A stretch of DNA of 64,000 nucleotides from Torreya grandis (Eukaryota; Streptophyta; Pinopsida; Cupressales; Taxaceae): assembly GCA_037957365.1 (NCBI GenBank), contig JARHVA010004906.1:207501-271500 (forward strand). Reading direction: 5' to 3'. The notes beneath the pieces are model-generated. The model ran no database searches. It saw only the letters and a list, made by a program, of their open reading frames with translations, and was not told the DNA's origin. The translations under genes were made by a program, and so were the position numbers. Below, piece by piece: positions 1 to 13,085 of the stretch. Position 1 is the stretch's first letter; every line of letters begins with the position of its first letter.

Positions 1-295
1 TGGTATCTTGACTTAAACCATCATGATAATGATTGCTTATGCAAATGGATTTCATTTATTTAGTGATTTGGGCATGCTTGAGTATGCTCACTTGGATTAA
101 TAACATGTTAGAATCCTAGTTGAATGTTAACTATGGTAAAATTTTATGATAAATTCCTTAGATTTATCTATACTTATTTATGGTTTACTCTTTCAGGAAT
201 GTTGGAATTAATATTTATTTTAACATGAGCATTTGAATTAACCCATAGTTGGTCTTCAACTCTTTTAGGGAATATAGAGATTCATGTAAGATCTA

Positions 296-331
<36 letters not shown>

Positions 332-1554
332 GTGATCAAGTTTAGATGGGTTGATTAGTGTGTTAATACTACCTATCTTGAGTGATGTACATTATAATGT
401 TGGAACCAATGTTAGACTAAGTAAAGAATGTAATATTAAACTACTCTCTATGTGAATTAACCAAAATTGTTATATGGTACATTTCCATGACTAGATTCTC
501 ATACACATGAATGTGATTGAATGTGTATGTTGAATATTAGTCTACTGAGTTATATAGGCATATTTTTATCCTCTTGATTAGCCAAAACCTTCCTCAATAA
601 GTAAAGCATTACTATCAACAAGAGATTGTATGTGTACTTAATTCTTGTAGAACCTTAATGTTTATGAATTCTATATTTGGTTTGTGTTGGAACTTGATGA
701 ATAATTGAATAAACTACTGATGCATATAAGACCCATAATATTCTCTATATTGGGTATGATTGGAAAACAAATACAATCACATTTACCTTGTTATTCGTAT
801 GGAAAAATCTAGTCACTAAATCATGTTAAATACACTTAGTGTGATGTTAATTGAAAATGGGATTACTTCATTTTTACACCCCTTGGTTATAAGAGTTAAC
901 CATTTACTAATTTATGATTTCCTATATGGATAAAAATTCCTATGTAATCACATAATAATTATTGACTTGTATGTTTTTATTACATAAATATCTATTGTTG
1001 AAATAATAAATAATGGGGTTTTTAGGGGTTAGCCTCCTTGTTGTTTTGGGGTGTCGATCTCTCCTTATCTCTTTTATTGTAATGAATATTTTCCAATATG
1101 GAATCACTTATATTGATTTCATGAATGGTTTCCACCATATCATTATCAATTAGATGATGAGTTAACCTTGGTTATGCATTTGACCATTATCTTAGGTCAT
1201 GATAAACATGCTACTAAATTATTTGGAATATCTTCATGAAAATGACACTTTGTTAAATGCTTGAGTTATAACATAATCCATATGTACTCAATGGATATCT
1301 GGTTGTTTTGTGTGGTTAGCAGGCTAAGTAGTTTGCTTGATTGCCATTCAGGGCAATGGTTTATTTAGCCCCCATATCCTTGGAATTGTTGTGATCCATT
1401 AATGTCATAAGAGGATTAATGATAACCTTTCTATTGGAGCATACATGGGTATGTTATGCTGGTACTTCTTACTTCATGTAAGCAAATTTTGGGTCCATTA
1501 TGCAACCAATAAGTACTCTAATATGTAACTTCAAAAAACATTAGTATTGTTTCA
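1..1554 (+). repeat. 5' LTR (3' portion) of a LARD-like element
   Basis: This segment is repeated in the same orientation at about 9,362-10,859, with small indels but continuous similarity over about 1.5 kb. It ends in TTTCA at 1,554, two bases before a primer-binding site, so it is the U5 side of a 5' LTR whose beginning lies upstream of the window. A (TA)n run at about 298-327 is present here but reduced in the other copy. No protein is encoded: short ORFs are not kept between the two copies. Confidence 0.85.
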
Positions 1555-1556
1555 TT

Positions 1557-1570
1557 TGGTATCATAGTAG
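1557..1570 (+). other. Primer-binding site (initiator Met tRNA type)
   Basis: TGGTATCATAGTAG differs at two positions from the usual plant primer-binding site TGGTATCAGAGCAG, which pairs with the 3' end of initiator methionine tRNA. It lies two bases after the LTR end, which fixes the + orientation of the element. Confidence 0.8.
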
Positions 1571-4500
1571 TATTTCTACTCTAGGGAACTCTAGGTTTTG
1601 TATAATTTTTACATGGTGACTAATGAGTTGTCCCAATCAGATGAAATTGAGAGACAATTCCCAAGATGCTTAACCTTTCAATTTTAAGGTTAAAGTGTTA
1701 TGTTATTTTTTCTTGTTGTTGTATTACTACATGTATCACTTGAAATAATGATTCCAAAGAATCTAGATTTTATCTTATGTTAGTGGTTATCACCCTGTAG
1801 CCTTGGTTTGGGTTAACCATTCCCAAATCTATTTGCATCAGGGAAAGCCTCACCTAAAAACATTTGAATTATATGGTTGAGTCAATGGGAGTTAGGTGAT
1901 ATAGGCTTCACTCTTAGAATCAAGGGAATGATTTCTGGGTATCTATGGTCGAATCGTATAGGTGAGCCTTCCTTATATACTTGGAACATTATGACCTAGG
2001 GAAGACCAAGGGTTCAACCTAAACCTAGAGAGTATGATAGGGTGTGAAAAGGACCAAAGTTTCTTGAGTAAGTTATTAAAGTTGAGCTCCCTACTCATGG
2101 GAAGGATTGCCTCATGATGTTGGTAACCTATGAACTGCATGAGTGTGCTAGCCAGTGTTCATACTATAGATGGTTTTAGTAGAGGGGAAACATCTTCATG
2201 GGGCAAGTTTCTTGTAGATATCAAGGCTACCCTATTTCTTATTTTCTATCTATAAAAAGTTTTTATATAGAAGCTTTTCCTAGCATCATTATAGAGTAAA
2301 CCAAGAAGGTTTTGTTTATGTTATTACCTAGTTGGTTGATTATATCTTTTATGCATCCTATAGATAGGCAAACTTATGTATTTTAGCTAAGTTAGTCTTG
2401 GTTTAGTTATCCTCTTTTGGGTTAATTTGGTGAAACAAGTAGCTTTGTAATTTCAAAAAGGGGTAGAACTAACTAGTTTAAGCATGTTATTATGACCTTG
2501 GATTGGTTTTACATCTATGATGTATGTTCTATTCATGGATATGATTGATTTCATGTGTATGTTGATTGATTTTGGATGGGTTATACACCCATGGAGATGT
2601 CTACTTAGACTTGAATCCATCTTGATACCTATAAGGATGTCTATAGAGACATTAGATATGTCCTATAGCTATAAGGATGGTTATTGTAAGTTCAAATTTA
2701 ATTTGCTAATTGTGAGGAATTATGATTCTTATAGTAGATATATGGTACTCTCCTTGATCCTTGGCTAAGATCACCCTTTTCCCAATTCAACATTGCATTA
2801 AAATAAGCATCACCATTCGACCGTTGACATGTTGAATTTAATCAATTAGTTTAATCATGATAGAATCTTGTTGTTGAAATTTTAAGACAATGTCTAGATG
2901 TCCATCGATTACTTGCATGAGCAAGCCATCTGATGGACTGAGATATGATACCTTGGGAAGAATAGGGGTATAGATCAATCCTAGAGGATCTGACGGGGTG
3001 AGTGTGATTGGCTTGAGGGAGAAAGTTAAGAATCTTGGGACTGATTATGTAATACCTTTAATGGGTATCTAATGTCATTTACATGGCATCTACACATCAG
3101 GTGGATTGATGTAGATTTATAGACCCTTATACTTCACATGCTTATGTGTTTGACTATTATAATTTGGAAAAATACCTTAGCATAATTACCTATACCTGAA
3201 TGTGTATTTATATTATGCTACTCCTTCATCCATGTACATTTTTCTATATTATTATATAAACTTGTGAGATGTGAAAGTGTTTAACCATGTGAAATGTGTG
3301 GATTTTTGTTTTATCCAGTGGTTATCCAGGTGATCTTGTTGTGTTATACATGTGATTATTGTGTTTTTAAACTATAAATTGTGAACTTAATCACTTATGT
3401 AATATAATTTTGTTTGAAATCTGAATCCCTTGTTAAGCTACTAAGGTATAGTGTTGTGATGTATTTTATTATCTTACATCATTATTCTAGCTATGAACAT
3501 CGATGTAAGTGTGAGGTTCAGGGTAAAGAGACACTATTTCTATATTGGATGTACTAGGTATGATCTAGGAAGTGGAGTCTCTTGTAGGCTAAAAATCCAC
3601 TACACTTCTTTGCATGAGTTAGCCACTTGATTCATTCAGAGTGTGCACCATGAGAACCACATATTGGTTATGGGACACTCTGGCATAATGGTTTCTTTAT
3701 GGTTCAGTATTATTTATCCACCTCTCTGATGTTGTTGCTAAATGGCCTATGTGGAATATTCTTATGTAATCCTTGTCAAACACCCACTAGTCTTACACTG
3801 AGGATGTGGATGCAAATTAGCAAGGGGCCACTTGCTGAAATGCATGCATGTGTTGGCATGTGTATGTAAACATATTGTGATTTAGGTCTTGATTGATATG
3901 CTTGTTATTTATATATTCTGATATGAATATATTTATGTATTGTTTTATGTATAACTAGATAGTATGTTGGTTTTTTGTTTGGAATGAACACTGTAAGTCC
4001 TGATAAGGTGGATTTTATTATTTTGGGTACACATATTTATTTATTTTTCTATTTAATACCATGGGATAAGTGCAGTATGATGGTGGAACTATGATTCCTA
4101 TAACCATCATGTGAGCTCACAAGTGTTTGGAGAGCATGTGATAAACCTTTGGGGTAGCATGTATGGCCTGGGTTGGCTTCTCATGTTGTTTTGTGTGGAT
4201 AGTGTGGGATGTTGCACTATCCCTTGAATGATATTTTGTTAATTTGGAAGTAACCATTCAAAATGGGTTACTATCCTATGGTAGGATTATGTGATGAATG
4301 TCAGTTAAATCATGCATGGGTAATAATGTGTGTTGGTAAGAACATTGTTTTAGGTTTGGATTTATGTTTAAAATCTTGATGGGAATGTATGATTTATGAT
4401 TGTTATCATAAAAGTTGTATTTTTATGTGGTATGTTCTCCTCTTGATATGAGGGATGTCTAGCTAGTATTTGGTTTTCTAAAAAAAAAATAATCTGAATG

Positions 4501-5161
4501 ATAGAAATTTGTTAAAATTTACCTATCTTTCATAAGCTTTTAGTTGAAAGAGGCATGCCTAGAAAGCAAAAAAAGATTTTATTGGCAATGTTTAAGGCAT
4601 GTAATATTTGTTCCCATGGCTGGTAATGTTGTTTTTCTTGTAAGCTTAGAAACTCACACCTATGATGGGTGGTTGACTTCTTGTAGTTCCTTAGAACTAT
4701 GTTAAAATGGTAGAATATAATTGGTATTTGTGTTAATTATGAATATATTTAGAGTTGTTAGGCTTCTTACCAAGGTTGTAATTATCTATTTTTTTAGTTA
4801 TTGCTAAATGACATGTGCATCATAACTTAAATTTTACCTTGAGTTGAAGTATGTGTTTGTAAATTATTTCTATGTGACTTGTGATAGCTCCCCATTATTT
4901 TCTTGGTGTCATAAAATGACTTGTAAGTCAATAAAACATTCTTATTATGACTTGGATTAAGGGATTACATGGTTTTAATTATGAATTATGAGAGAGATAA
5001 AAAATATAGTCTTACCTAGGTGGAGACTACATCCTCTTGCTATTTTTATGTAAACTAATGCTTTTTTTATTATATTATGATTGAATTTGTTTAAAATGAT
5101 TGAGTTAATATGGAAAATCAGGTCCTTGGTTGTGATGAGGTCACAGAGACATCTCCTCTCT
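1571..5161 (+). mobile_element. Non-coding interior of the LARD-like element
   Basis: About 3.6 kb between PBS and PPT. Reading all frames I found no gag, protease, RT, RNase H or integrase motif; the longest ORF (2,517-2,768, 83 codons) resembles nothing I know. An interior of this size without coding capacity between LTRs of several kb is the structure defined for large retrotransposon derivatives (LARDs), which rely on proteins from other elements. A remnant too decayed to recognise cannot be excluded. Confidence 0.7.
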
Positions 5162-5174
5162 AAGTGAGGAAGGA
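5162..5174 (+). other. Polypurine tract before the 3' LTR
   Basis: AAGTGAGGAAGGA lies directly before TGTTATGATCCC, a typical gypsy-type LTR start. This position defines the 3' LTR start and therefore an LTR of about 5.7 kb. Confidence 0.65.
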
Positions 5175-5877
5175 TGTTATGATCCCACCCTCATGCACCT
5201 TGATAATGACTACTTAGCTAATTGATTTAGCCTGTGTTGTTAATAGCTATACTCCTTTACTTAGCTAGACTATATTATTATTATGATGCCATGATATTTG
5301 ATTATAGGATGATGTTATTTATCATGTAATTCTCATGTTATGATCATGTATTGGTGATATAAGGGTTATTTGATGCATTTCATATTTGATTATAGTTATT
5401 TACTAATTTATCAATTTTATGAATTATTGGATCAGATACTATTGATGGATCCACTTGGTGGTTGCAGGTACTGACTATAGGCTAGCCTAGATGCTAGCAC
5501 TGGCTTTTGGGGTATTGGAGTGATTATGAGTAGTTGAATGAGTTTTGATAGGTAACCTAGTATTCTTATTATGTGTCATACTTTTAGACAAATGTGTTAA
5601 TTGGTTGTGTAGTCATAGTTATTGTGCCTAGTCTATTTTTGCTTTTTATGACCTATCATGTGGTTGTCATCATTTTATCATAATATACTTTGTTATCCTC
5701 CTTGCCAAATTATTTTCATGTCTCTATCACCCCAATTTTTTTAGTCTCAAATTTCATCCCTCTCTTTCTCTATATTTAAGGCATTTTTAATGGCTCAGGT
5801 AGTAGTCTAAGGTCTTGAGTGATGACTTAGATTATGGCATTAAATTACGTTATTATCCACTGTTATATATATGTATG

Positions 5878-5883
<6 letters not shown>

Positions 5884-5942
<59 letters not shown>

Positions 5943-5960
5943 TTATATATATATATATAT
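5884..5960. repeat. Compound AT/GT microsatellite
   Basis: An (AT)n run to about 5,922, then (GT)n to about 5,942, then (TA)n to about 5,960, inside the long LTR. A simple-sequence expansion. Confidence 0.95.
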
Positions 5961-6192
5961 TCATATTCTTATGGGGATATTCATAAATATATAATTATAT
6001 TTATATATTTGTTGTCATGAAATATTTTATTTAGTTATATTTATATATAGATATATAGATATGTATATACATGTATTATATAGATATATATTATGATATA
6101 GATTATTTTAGATATATATTATTTTATTATCTAAAGATATATATTATTTTATTTGTTGGGCTTGGGGAATAAGCCATTAATGACTTGACAAG

Positions 6193-6640
6193 TTAGCATG
6201 GAGGCCTTTTTGGAAAAGAATGGAGGATTTTTCTCTCTCCTCCATTCAAGGAGTAAATTGAATGGGTATGGCATGGAGATAGAGAGGAGGAATATGGAAT
6301 AATGGGGGAAGGATGATAGGATAAGGTAGAATACATGGAGGGAAGGTGTAGATAGGAAGGGAGAGAAGTACTCAGGTATTGGGAGTAAGAAGGAGGAAAA
6401 GGGGATATGTGGAGAGATATGGAAGGGAAAGGGGGAAGTAAGTAAAAATAAGGTAGTAGAGAAATGAAAGGGAATGAGATTAAAAAATAAATAAATAATA
6501 GTGCAATGGAAGAGAGAGGGGAGTTATAAAATATAGAGAGGCAAGAAGAAAATGCAGGGAAAATGGAAAAAGAAATGAGTAGGAAGAAGAAGGATGGAGG
6601 ATGTGGTGGAAAGGAGAATGTATGCAAGAGAATTTGTTAT
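6193..6640 (+). repeat. Purine-rich (GA-rich) stretch in the long LTR
   Basis: More than 400 bases in which the + strand is dominated by A and G. The 144-codon ORF on the other strand here is rich in Ser, Pro, Leu and Phe purely because of this composition and is not a gene. Confidence 0.75.
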
Positions 6641-9600
6641 TTATGGAATTGGGAATTTATACCTAGGTGAGGGTTTAAAATCCATGGTCGATTCTCACAA
6701 GAAACTGTTAGTATTACTATAGACCTTTTTTTGGAACTATGCAAGTATCCTGGCCTTGCATTTCCACTAGGTAAATCAATTAACTATTAACTGGTTAATT
6801 CTTTTGGAATGATTAAAGAATACATTTTACCTCCATCATTATTTTACACATTCCACCTCTTGGAAATTTTGAGCCTGCTTCCAAGTCCCATTGGGGTTTG
6901 CACATATCTATGTAGTCAAAATCATAACCTAGCAAGTTTTATTGATTGGTGGTTGGGTATCCCAATTTCTCTTATTAATTGCCATGACTAGATAAAACTA
7001 AACCCTACTATTGTAATTTAATTGGTTGTGTGAGATTGATGGATCGACCTTTCCTAAAAGGAATTCCATTCATAATAAAATACCATGTATAAATTTTCAT
7101 CCTTAAAAGAATAATCTCAATTTTCAAAACCCTATGCTTTGGTTCTATCAACACTTGATCACTACAATTTTTACATCTAAAACATTTGGTTACACCTTGA
7201 GGAATGGCATTCCATTTTCCAAATGATTGTAGAGCTATTGTATTTGACTCATAAATAATTTGGGTAAGGGCATCTTTATTTTTGTTGAATTAATCATTAT
7301 AGTTTTTAAAAATTGTTAAACTGGTTTAAGAAATAACCATTCTTGAGGTAGATCAAATTAGAAAAAAATATTTTTTATTTATTTATTTTTTCATTTCTGA
7401 AGAATCTAGTTTGGGATTTTTTATTCAATAATATGGACCATATATTGATGTTGATATATCTAAATTTCTTTTCCCCTAGGGAAAGTCGATTGGGTTTCAT
7501 ATTATTATAAGAACTATGTTTATTCAATGATTATTGGTCCTTGGACTTAGTATTAATGCCTAGGATTTATATGGGTATGGCCACGTGGTAGTATTAAATG
7601 ACATGATTTTCCATCAATTAGATGGGCATTAAATAGTGGTTAATCCTCATACACCTAAATTATGTTGAACCCATTATGATTAAAACAATTTGCTAGCTTC
7701 TTCCTTTTATCATTTTTTTTTAAATAATGGTGCCTTGCATAAGGTGATTCGGAAAAAATTTCTTGAATTTGGTTGGATTGAAATCCTCTATATGTTTTCT
7801 AAGTGATTAAATATTATTTTAGTTTAATATTTTGTTGTGTGTTTTATGTATGACCGAGTGGGGGAAGCATGGGTGAAACCTTGTAGGGATCACCTTTACT
7901 TAAGGGTTTTTCATTATTATTAAATTAAAACCAATTAAATAGAATATAGATATGTTAACTCTTGTGGACCTAATTTTAATGTTCAAGGATTATATGAGTT
8001 TGTAAGACCTCATGATGATCCCTTGAATCTCCTATATCAGTCTTTAGCACTTAAATCATTTTATTTCTTGACTACTTATTGGGATTTGTTGGCATCATTG
8101 GTGACCAAGGTTAATGTTGCTTATTCAATCCTTGAATCAATTCTAATTTATAATTGATTATGGTTTCAATTAGTTTATGGAACCCTTATCTTGTTTCTTG
8201 ATTTCCATGTTTGGATGTGTTTCTTGATCCATATGTTTGGCTCTATTGCCTAATTTTTATGATTAGTTGAGTTTCTAAATTGTCATGTTTGGTTGATTTT
8301 ATAGTGGGTCTTTGACATGGTTACATACAATTATTAAGTTAGATGAGGTGCTTCTTTTTCTATCTCATGTCGATGTGAAGTGTACCCTTGATAGGGATTG
8401 TGCCTTGTGTTAGTTCTATGTTATTATGTTGGGATGTTCTTTGGTTTGGTGTCCAATTGCTCAAAACTTCTTCCTTGACCCTATTTGCTACAACCACCAT
8501 TTAGTTCATGGTTGGGTGGTGAGGTCCATTGATGGTAGGGCTCATAGAGTTGGTTGGGAGGGTTTATCCTGATTATTTTTTGTTGCTCCATTATTGGATG
8601 TCATCGTGGATAGGTATGATGTACTTGGCAAAGTTATTCACATGTTGATATATTTACTAGTTTAGATGTATATTATTTCCATCTCATATGAATAGTGATT
8701 TAAATTATATTTACTTTCATTGGATTTGGTTTAATTACATTATTTTTATGGTATGCTAACATTGTATGTGGATAGGGATCTTGTGGAGATGAAAAATACA
8801 AGGTTAAAATGTTGAATGTGCAGCCTTATGTAGATGTTTACTTCCAGTTCTAAATTCAATATCTTTGATATACTTGGGTTTTATCCTAGAATTTTAACTG
8901 GTTATATTTGTCCAATGTCATAGTGACACACTATATTGCTACCTTTATTGATTCTTTATTATATTTCATTTCCAATAATCCTCATGGTAATAACCTGTAA
9001 CTGGTAGACACACTTAGTTTAGTAATAAATCATTATGAAATCTTGTATTATCCCTTGATGTTCTCTTGTTATAAACATCATGATAACTTGAATAGTGACC
9101 TATTTAAGTAAATAATTACCTATGTGGTGTTAGACATATTTGATTGTGGTAGCTTAAATTACTAGTAACCTAGAAATCTTAATTTCAATAATAATTGTTG
9201 AAAGATATCAAATTATTCCTCAGGGTCTATATTGATATGCCCATGATCCATTTTAATTTACATACATTGTAACTACTCCTATGTTAGCATGAGAAAATGA
9301 TGGTATGCATGTCTGAGTGTGGCATGTAATATTTATGCAAGTATTGTAAAACTTTTATATGGTCTCTTGACTTAAACCATCATGATAATGATTGCTTAGG
9401 AAAATAGGTTTCATGAATTTGGTGATTTTGGCATGCTTAAGTATGCTCACTTGGATTAATAGCATTTTATAATCCTAGTTGAATGTTAACTATGGTAAAA
9501 TTCTATGATAAATTCCTTGGATTTATCTATAATTATTTGTGGTTCACTCTTTCATGAATGTTGGAATTAATCCTTGTGTTAACATGAGCATTTGAATTAA

Positions 9601-10859
9601 CCCATATTTGGTCTTGAACTCTTCTAGGTAATATAGAGACTCATGTAATATTCAACTTGTATACATATATTTGTGTGATTAAGTTTAGATGGGTTGATTA
9701 GTGTGTTAATACTACCTATCTTGAGTTATGTACATGATAATATTGGAACTAATGGTTAGACTGAGTAAAGAATATAATCTTAAACTACTCTCTATATGAA
9801 TTTACCAAAATTGTTATATGGTACATTTCCATGACTAGATTCTCATACACACGAATGTGACTGAATGTGTATGTTTAATATTAGTCTACTAAGTTATATA
9901 AGTATATTTTTATCATCTTGATTAGCTAGAACCTTCCTCAGTAATAAAATCATTACGATCAACAAGATATTGTATGTGTACTTAATTCTTGTAGAACCTT
10001 AATGTTTATGAATTCTATAATTGGTTCATGTTGGAACTTGTTGAATAATTAAACAACCTATACTGATGCATATAAGACCCATAATATTCTATGTATTGTG
10101 TATGATTGGAAAATAAATGCAATCATGTTTACCTTGTTGTTCATATGGAAAAATCTAGTCACTAAATCATGTTGAATACACTTAGTGTGATGTTAATTGA
10201 AAATGGGATCACTTCATTTATACACCCATTTTTTGTAAGAGTTAACCATTTTAATAATTCTTGATTTCTTATATCGATATAAAATCCTATTTAAGCATGT
10301 AACAATTATTAACTTATATGCTTTTCTTACATAAAATTTTTATGTTGAAATAATAAATAATGTGTTTTTTAGGGATTGGCCACCTTATTATTTTGGGGTG
10401 ACAATCTCCCCTTATTATTTTATTGTATTGGCTATTTGCCAATATGGAATCTCTTATATCAATTCCATGAATGGCTGCCACCATATCATTATCAATTAGA
10501 TGGTAAGTTAACCCTAGTTGTGAATTTGACCATTATCTTAGGTCATGGCAAGCATGTTTCTAAATTGTTTAGAAATCTTAGTGTAAATGAAACTTTTCTA
10601 TATGATTGAGTCCTAACATAATTTGTATGTACTCAATGGATAGCTTGTTTTTATATGTGGTTAGTAGGTTGAGTATTTTTCTTGATTGTCATTTATGACA
10701 ATGGTTTATTTGGTCCCCATATCTTTGGACTTGTGATCCATTAATGTCATAGGATGTTAAAGTTAAATTTTTGGTGGAACATACATGAATACGCTATGAT
10801 GGTACCACTTGCTTCATGCAAGTGAATTTTGGGTCTGTTTTGAAACCAATGTGTACAAT

Positions 10860-11265
10860 TTTTTTTTTGGGAGGGGGAGGGGGGTTTGTTTAATAATTAT
10901 ATCATTGGGAAAGGATTAGGTAAATATTATCAAGGAATTAATTGTTTTATTTCTCTTTCTAATAATTAATAATGAACAACTCTTGGGTATAATATCATGT
11001 CCTCCACTCATGGAATAAGTCAAGTTAAACCATATTCCAATATATTTTTACTATTGCTCATTATCACAATATACAATCTAAAAATAATTGGGAACAAGAG
11101 AAAGCATTTATTACCAATTACATTGCATAAGGAATTTCAAAGGATTTTTCCTTCCTTACTTTTTACCCCATTGAGGGGAGCATCATGGTTATTATTTCAA
11201 AATATAATACTCAATAAGAGGAGGATCACCCAAATGATGATACAAAATTCCTAAAATATATTTGT
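10860..11265. other. Junction region without a gene
   Basis: Begins with a T run and a G-rich purine tract (10,869-10,884), followed by TTTGTTTAATAATTA. The tract could be the PPT of another element with an LTR starting TGTTTAAT, but I found no partner repeat. The rest is AT-rich and shows no domain. Confidence 0.4.
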
Positions 11266-12470
11266 GTGTATATAAAAAATGTTGATTCATTATTAAATGT
11301 GGTTAGAGATAAAAATAATAAGGTCACCCAAGATAACACTTACAATTTTGTTACTTATATTTTTACATCTATTCCAATTACTACCTTTATAGGAACATCT
11401 CTTGGTTTGGGGAAATCACTTGGTCTCCAAAATATATCCATGCCTATGCCTATTGATACTACCTACACTCATATTACCTCTTCAAATGTTACTCTAAAGC
11501 ATACCATTCTTGCATTACAAGCTAATTTTACCCACATTAAAAAATCCATTTCTCATGCTATCCATTCCATCGACTCATGCTCATTTTTACATAATCCTTT
11601 GGCACCTAGAATTTCATATTATCCATTAATAATTGGGTTTTTAGATCCTAAACTTCCTCTTTATGAAGGCAAAGGTGATACTAAAAAAATTTGGGTGCCT
11701 TCCATGAAACTTGTTTAAATTAGGTAGATAATGATAAATTGTTGACAAAGATTTTTCTAAGAAGTATCAAAGAATATGCTCTTTTATGGTTTTATTATCT
11801 TCCTCTTCAATCATTAAAGTATTTCAATCCTTTGGCAAATCAGGCTTTAACATAATTTTCTATCAATATTGGGGAAATTATCCTATACTCGAATTATAAA
11901 TATCAAACAAGGGTCTAATGAGACAATAAAAAAATATGTGCTAAGGTACAAAAATATGCCTTCCAAAGTGACAAATCAAATGGTTTATAATGGCTTTCAA
12001 GATATTTTTACACAAATCCTACTCCTTATATTTTAGATTCCATTATGTTTGATAAGTTTAACTCATTTCATGAATTATGATATATAGTCAAAGAGTGTGA
12101 AGTCAATTTGAAAACCAACTCAAATCAAGAACAAATAAAAATCTACATTTAATGTTATATCATAACCACTTCAAGAGATTAAACTACAAGCTTTATCAAG
12201 GAGGAAATTCTCAAGGTTTCCATGTCCTCCTCGTGTTTTATTTCAAAAGCTCATAGATTGTAATGTAATCACTCTTCCTCCATAAATGGAGATAGATATG
12301 TCTAGACCCAAATCTATAAGTTTTGATAACCAGGATTATTATGATTATCATAGATGTATTGGACATTATACCAATAGATGTTTCAAGCTTAATCATAAGA
12401 TTCAAGATCTCATTGATGAAAACATCATAGATATTGGTACACCTATTGAAGAGGCTACACCAAAATAAAA
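11266..12470 (+). pseudogene. Gag remnant of a Tat-like Ty3/gypsy element (element D)
   Basis: Gag is the structural protein that packages element RNA into cytoplasmic particles. The first 150 codons are open, then stops and frame changes follow. The text around 11,640-11,900 resembles the retrotransposon gag core (PKLPLYEGKGD, then DNDKLLTKIFL and ALLWFYYLP). At 12,286-12,468 lies a zinc-knuckle-like segment, YDYHRCIGHYTNRC followed by KIQDLIDENI, the arrangement typical of Tat-lineage gag; the first Cys of the knuckle is replaced by Tyr. It lies directly upstream of a protease remnant in the same orientation. No function is expected. Confidence 0.7.
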
Positions 12471-12639
12471 TGATAATGAAAATATACAAATGTACAAATA
12501 TCCTTTTCCAAATCATGAATAAAATATCAAGGATAATTTTAAACTTAATTATAAATACAATACTCATCTTCCTCCTACTTATGGAATTCCACTTGATAAC
12601 ATTATTGGTATATCTAAAATAAACATATATCACATCCTA

Positions 12640-13085
12640 TTATCACATTTGATGATAGTAAAATTATTTATGATGATTTAGATAAACATACACTTTTAAT
12701 TTGATCATATGTTAACAAGATATACATACATAGTATCATGATAAAAAATGTATTAAGTGAAAATATGTGCACCATAACAGTCCATTATATTGGTTATACA
12801 AAACAATATTTATAGGATACTTTTAGAGTTGTCAAAACATTTGATGGGTATACACAAGATACTCTTGGGCATATGATGTTTACTTTATAAGTGGGCCCTC
12901 TCATAATGCATACTTCATTTATAGATCTAACAAGCACATCGGTCTTTGATATGTTGTTAGGATTGTCTTGGATACAAAAGATTGGAGAAATACCTTATAA
13001 AATGCATAAATGTCTCAAATGCATTCATTATAATAAGCAGTCAAAATTAAAGGAATCTAATATGAATATTCTTTGTAGAAAATGA
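12640..13085 (+). pseudogene. Aspartic protease remnant of element D
   Basis: The end of a retropepsin-like domain is readable: VVKTFDG near 12,830, then a segment reading IMHTSFIDL, DMLLGLSWIQKIGEIP and HKCLKC at 12,900-13,020. This matches the C-terminal half of plant gypsy proteases (LLGRPWI.x.GAVPS type). The catalytic Asp-Ser/Thr-Gly region upstream is not recognisable. It follows gag on the same strand, as expected. No reverse transcriptase follows in the next kilobase. Confidence 0.65.

Larger units (their letters stand above)
5175..10859 (+). repeat. 3' LTR of the LARD-like element (about 5.7 kb)
   Basis: Starts TGTTATGATC after the polypurine tract. Its last 1.5 kb (about 9,362-10,859) matches the 5' LTR segment 1-1,516. 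The final 38 bases or so of the 5' copy are missing here: similarity stops at GTGTACAA and is replaced by a T run and a G-rich purine tract, so this end was lost or overwritten. Only the 3' quarter can be checked against a second copy inside the window; the start rests on the PPT/TG signature alone. No conserved ORF is seen. Confidence 0.7.

Noticed and set aside
2517..2768. 83-codon ORF in the LARD interior
   Set aside because: No similarity to a known domain and nothing around it to support a gene; expected by chance in this length of sequence.
6193..6627. 144-codon ORF on the - strand
   Set aside because: Composition artefact of the purine-rich stretch; Ser/Pro/Leu/Phe-rich with no domain.
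10376..10609. 77-codon ORF on the + strand
   Set aside because: Lies in the 3' LTR of the LARD-like element; the homologous segment in the 5' LTR (about 1,020-1,260) is frame-disrupted.
10869..10884. G-rich tract as the PPT of a new element with an LTR starting at about 10,887
   Set aside because: No second copy of the sequence after it was found, so an LTR cannot be supported.
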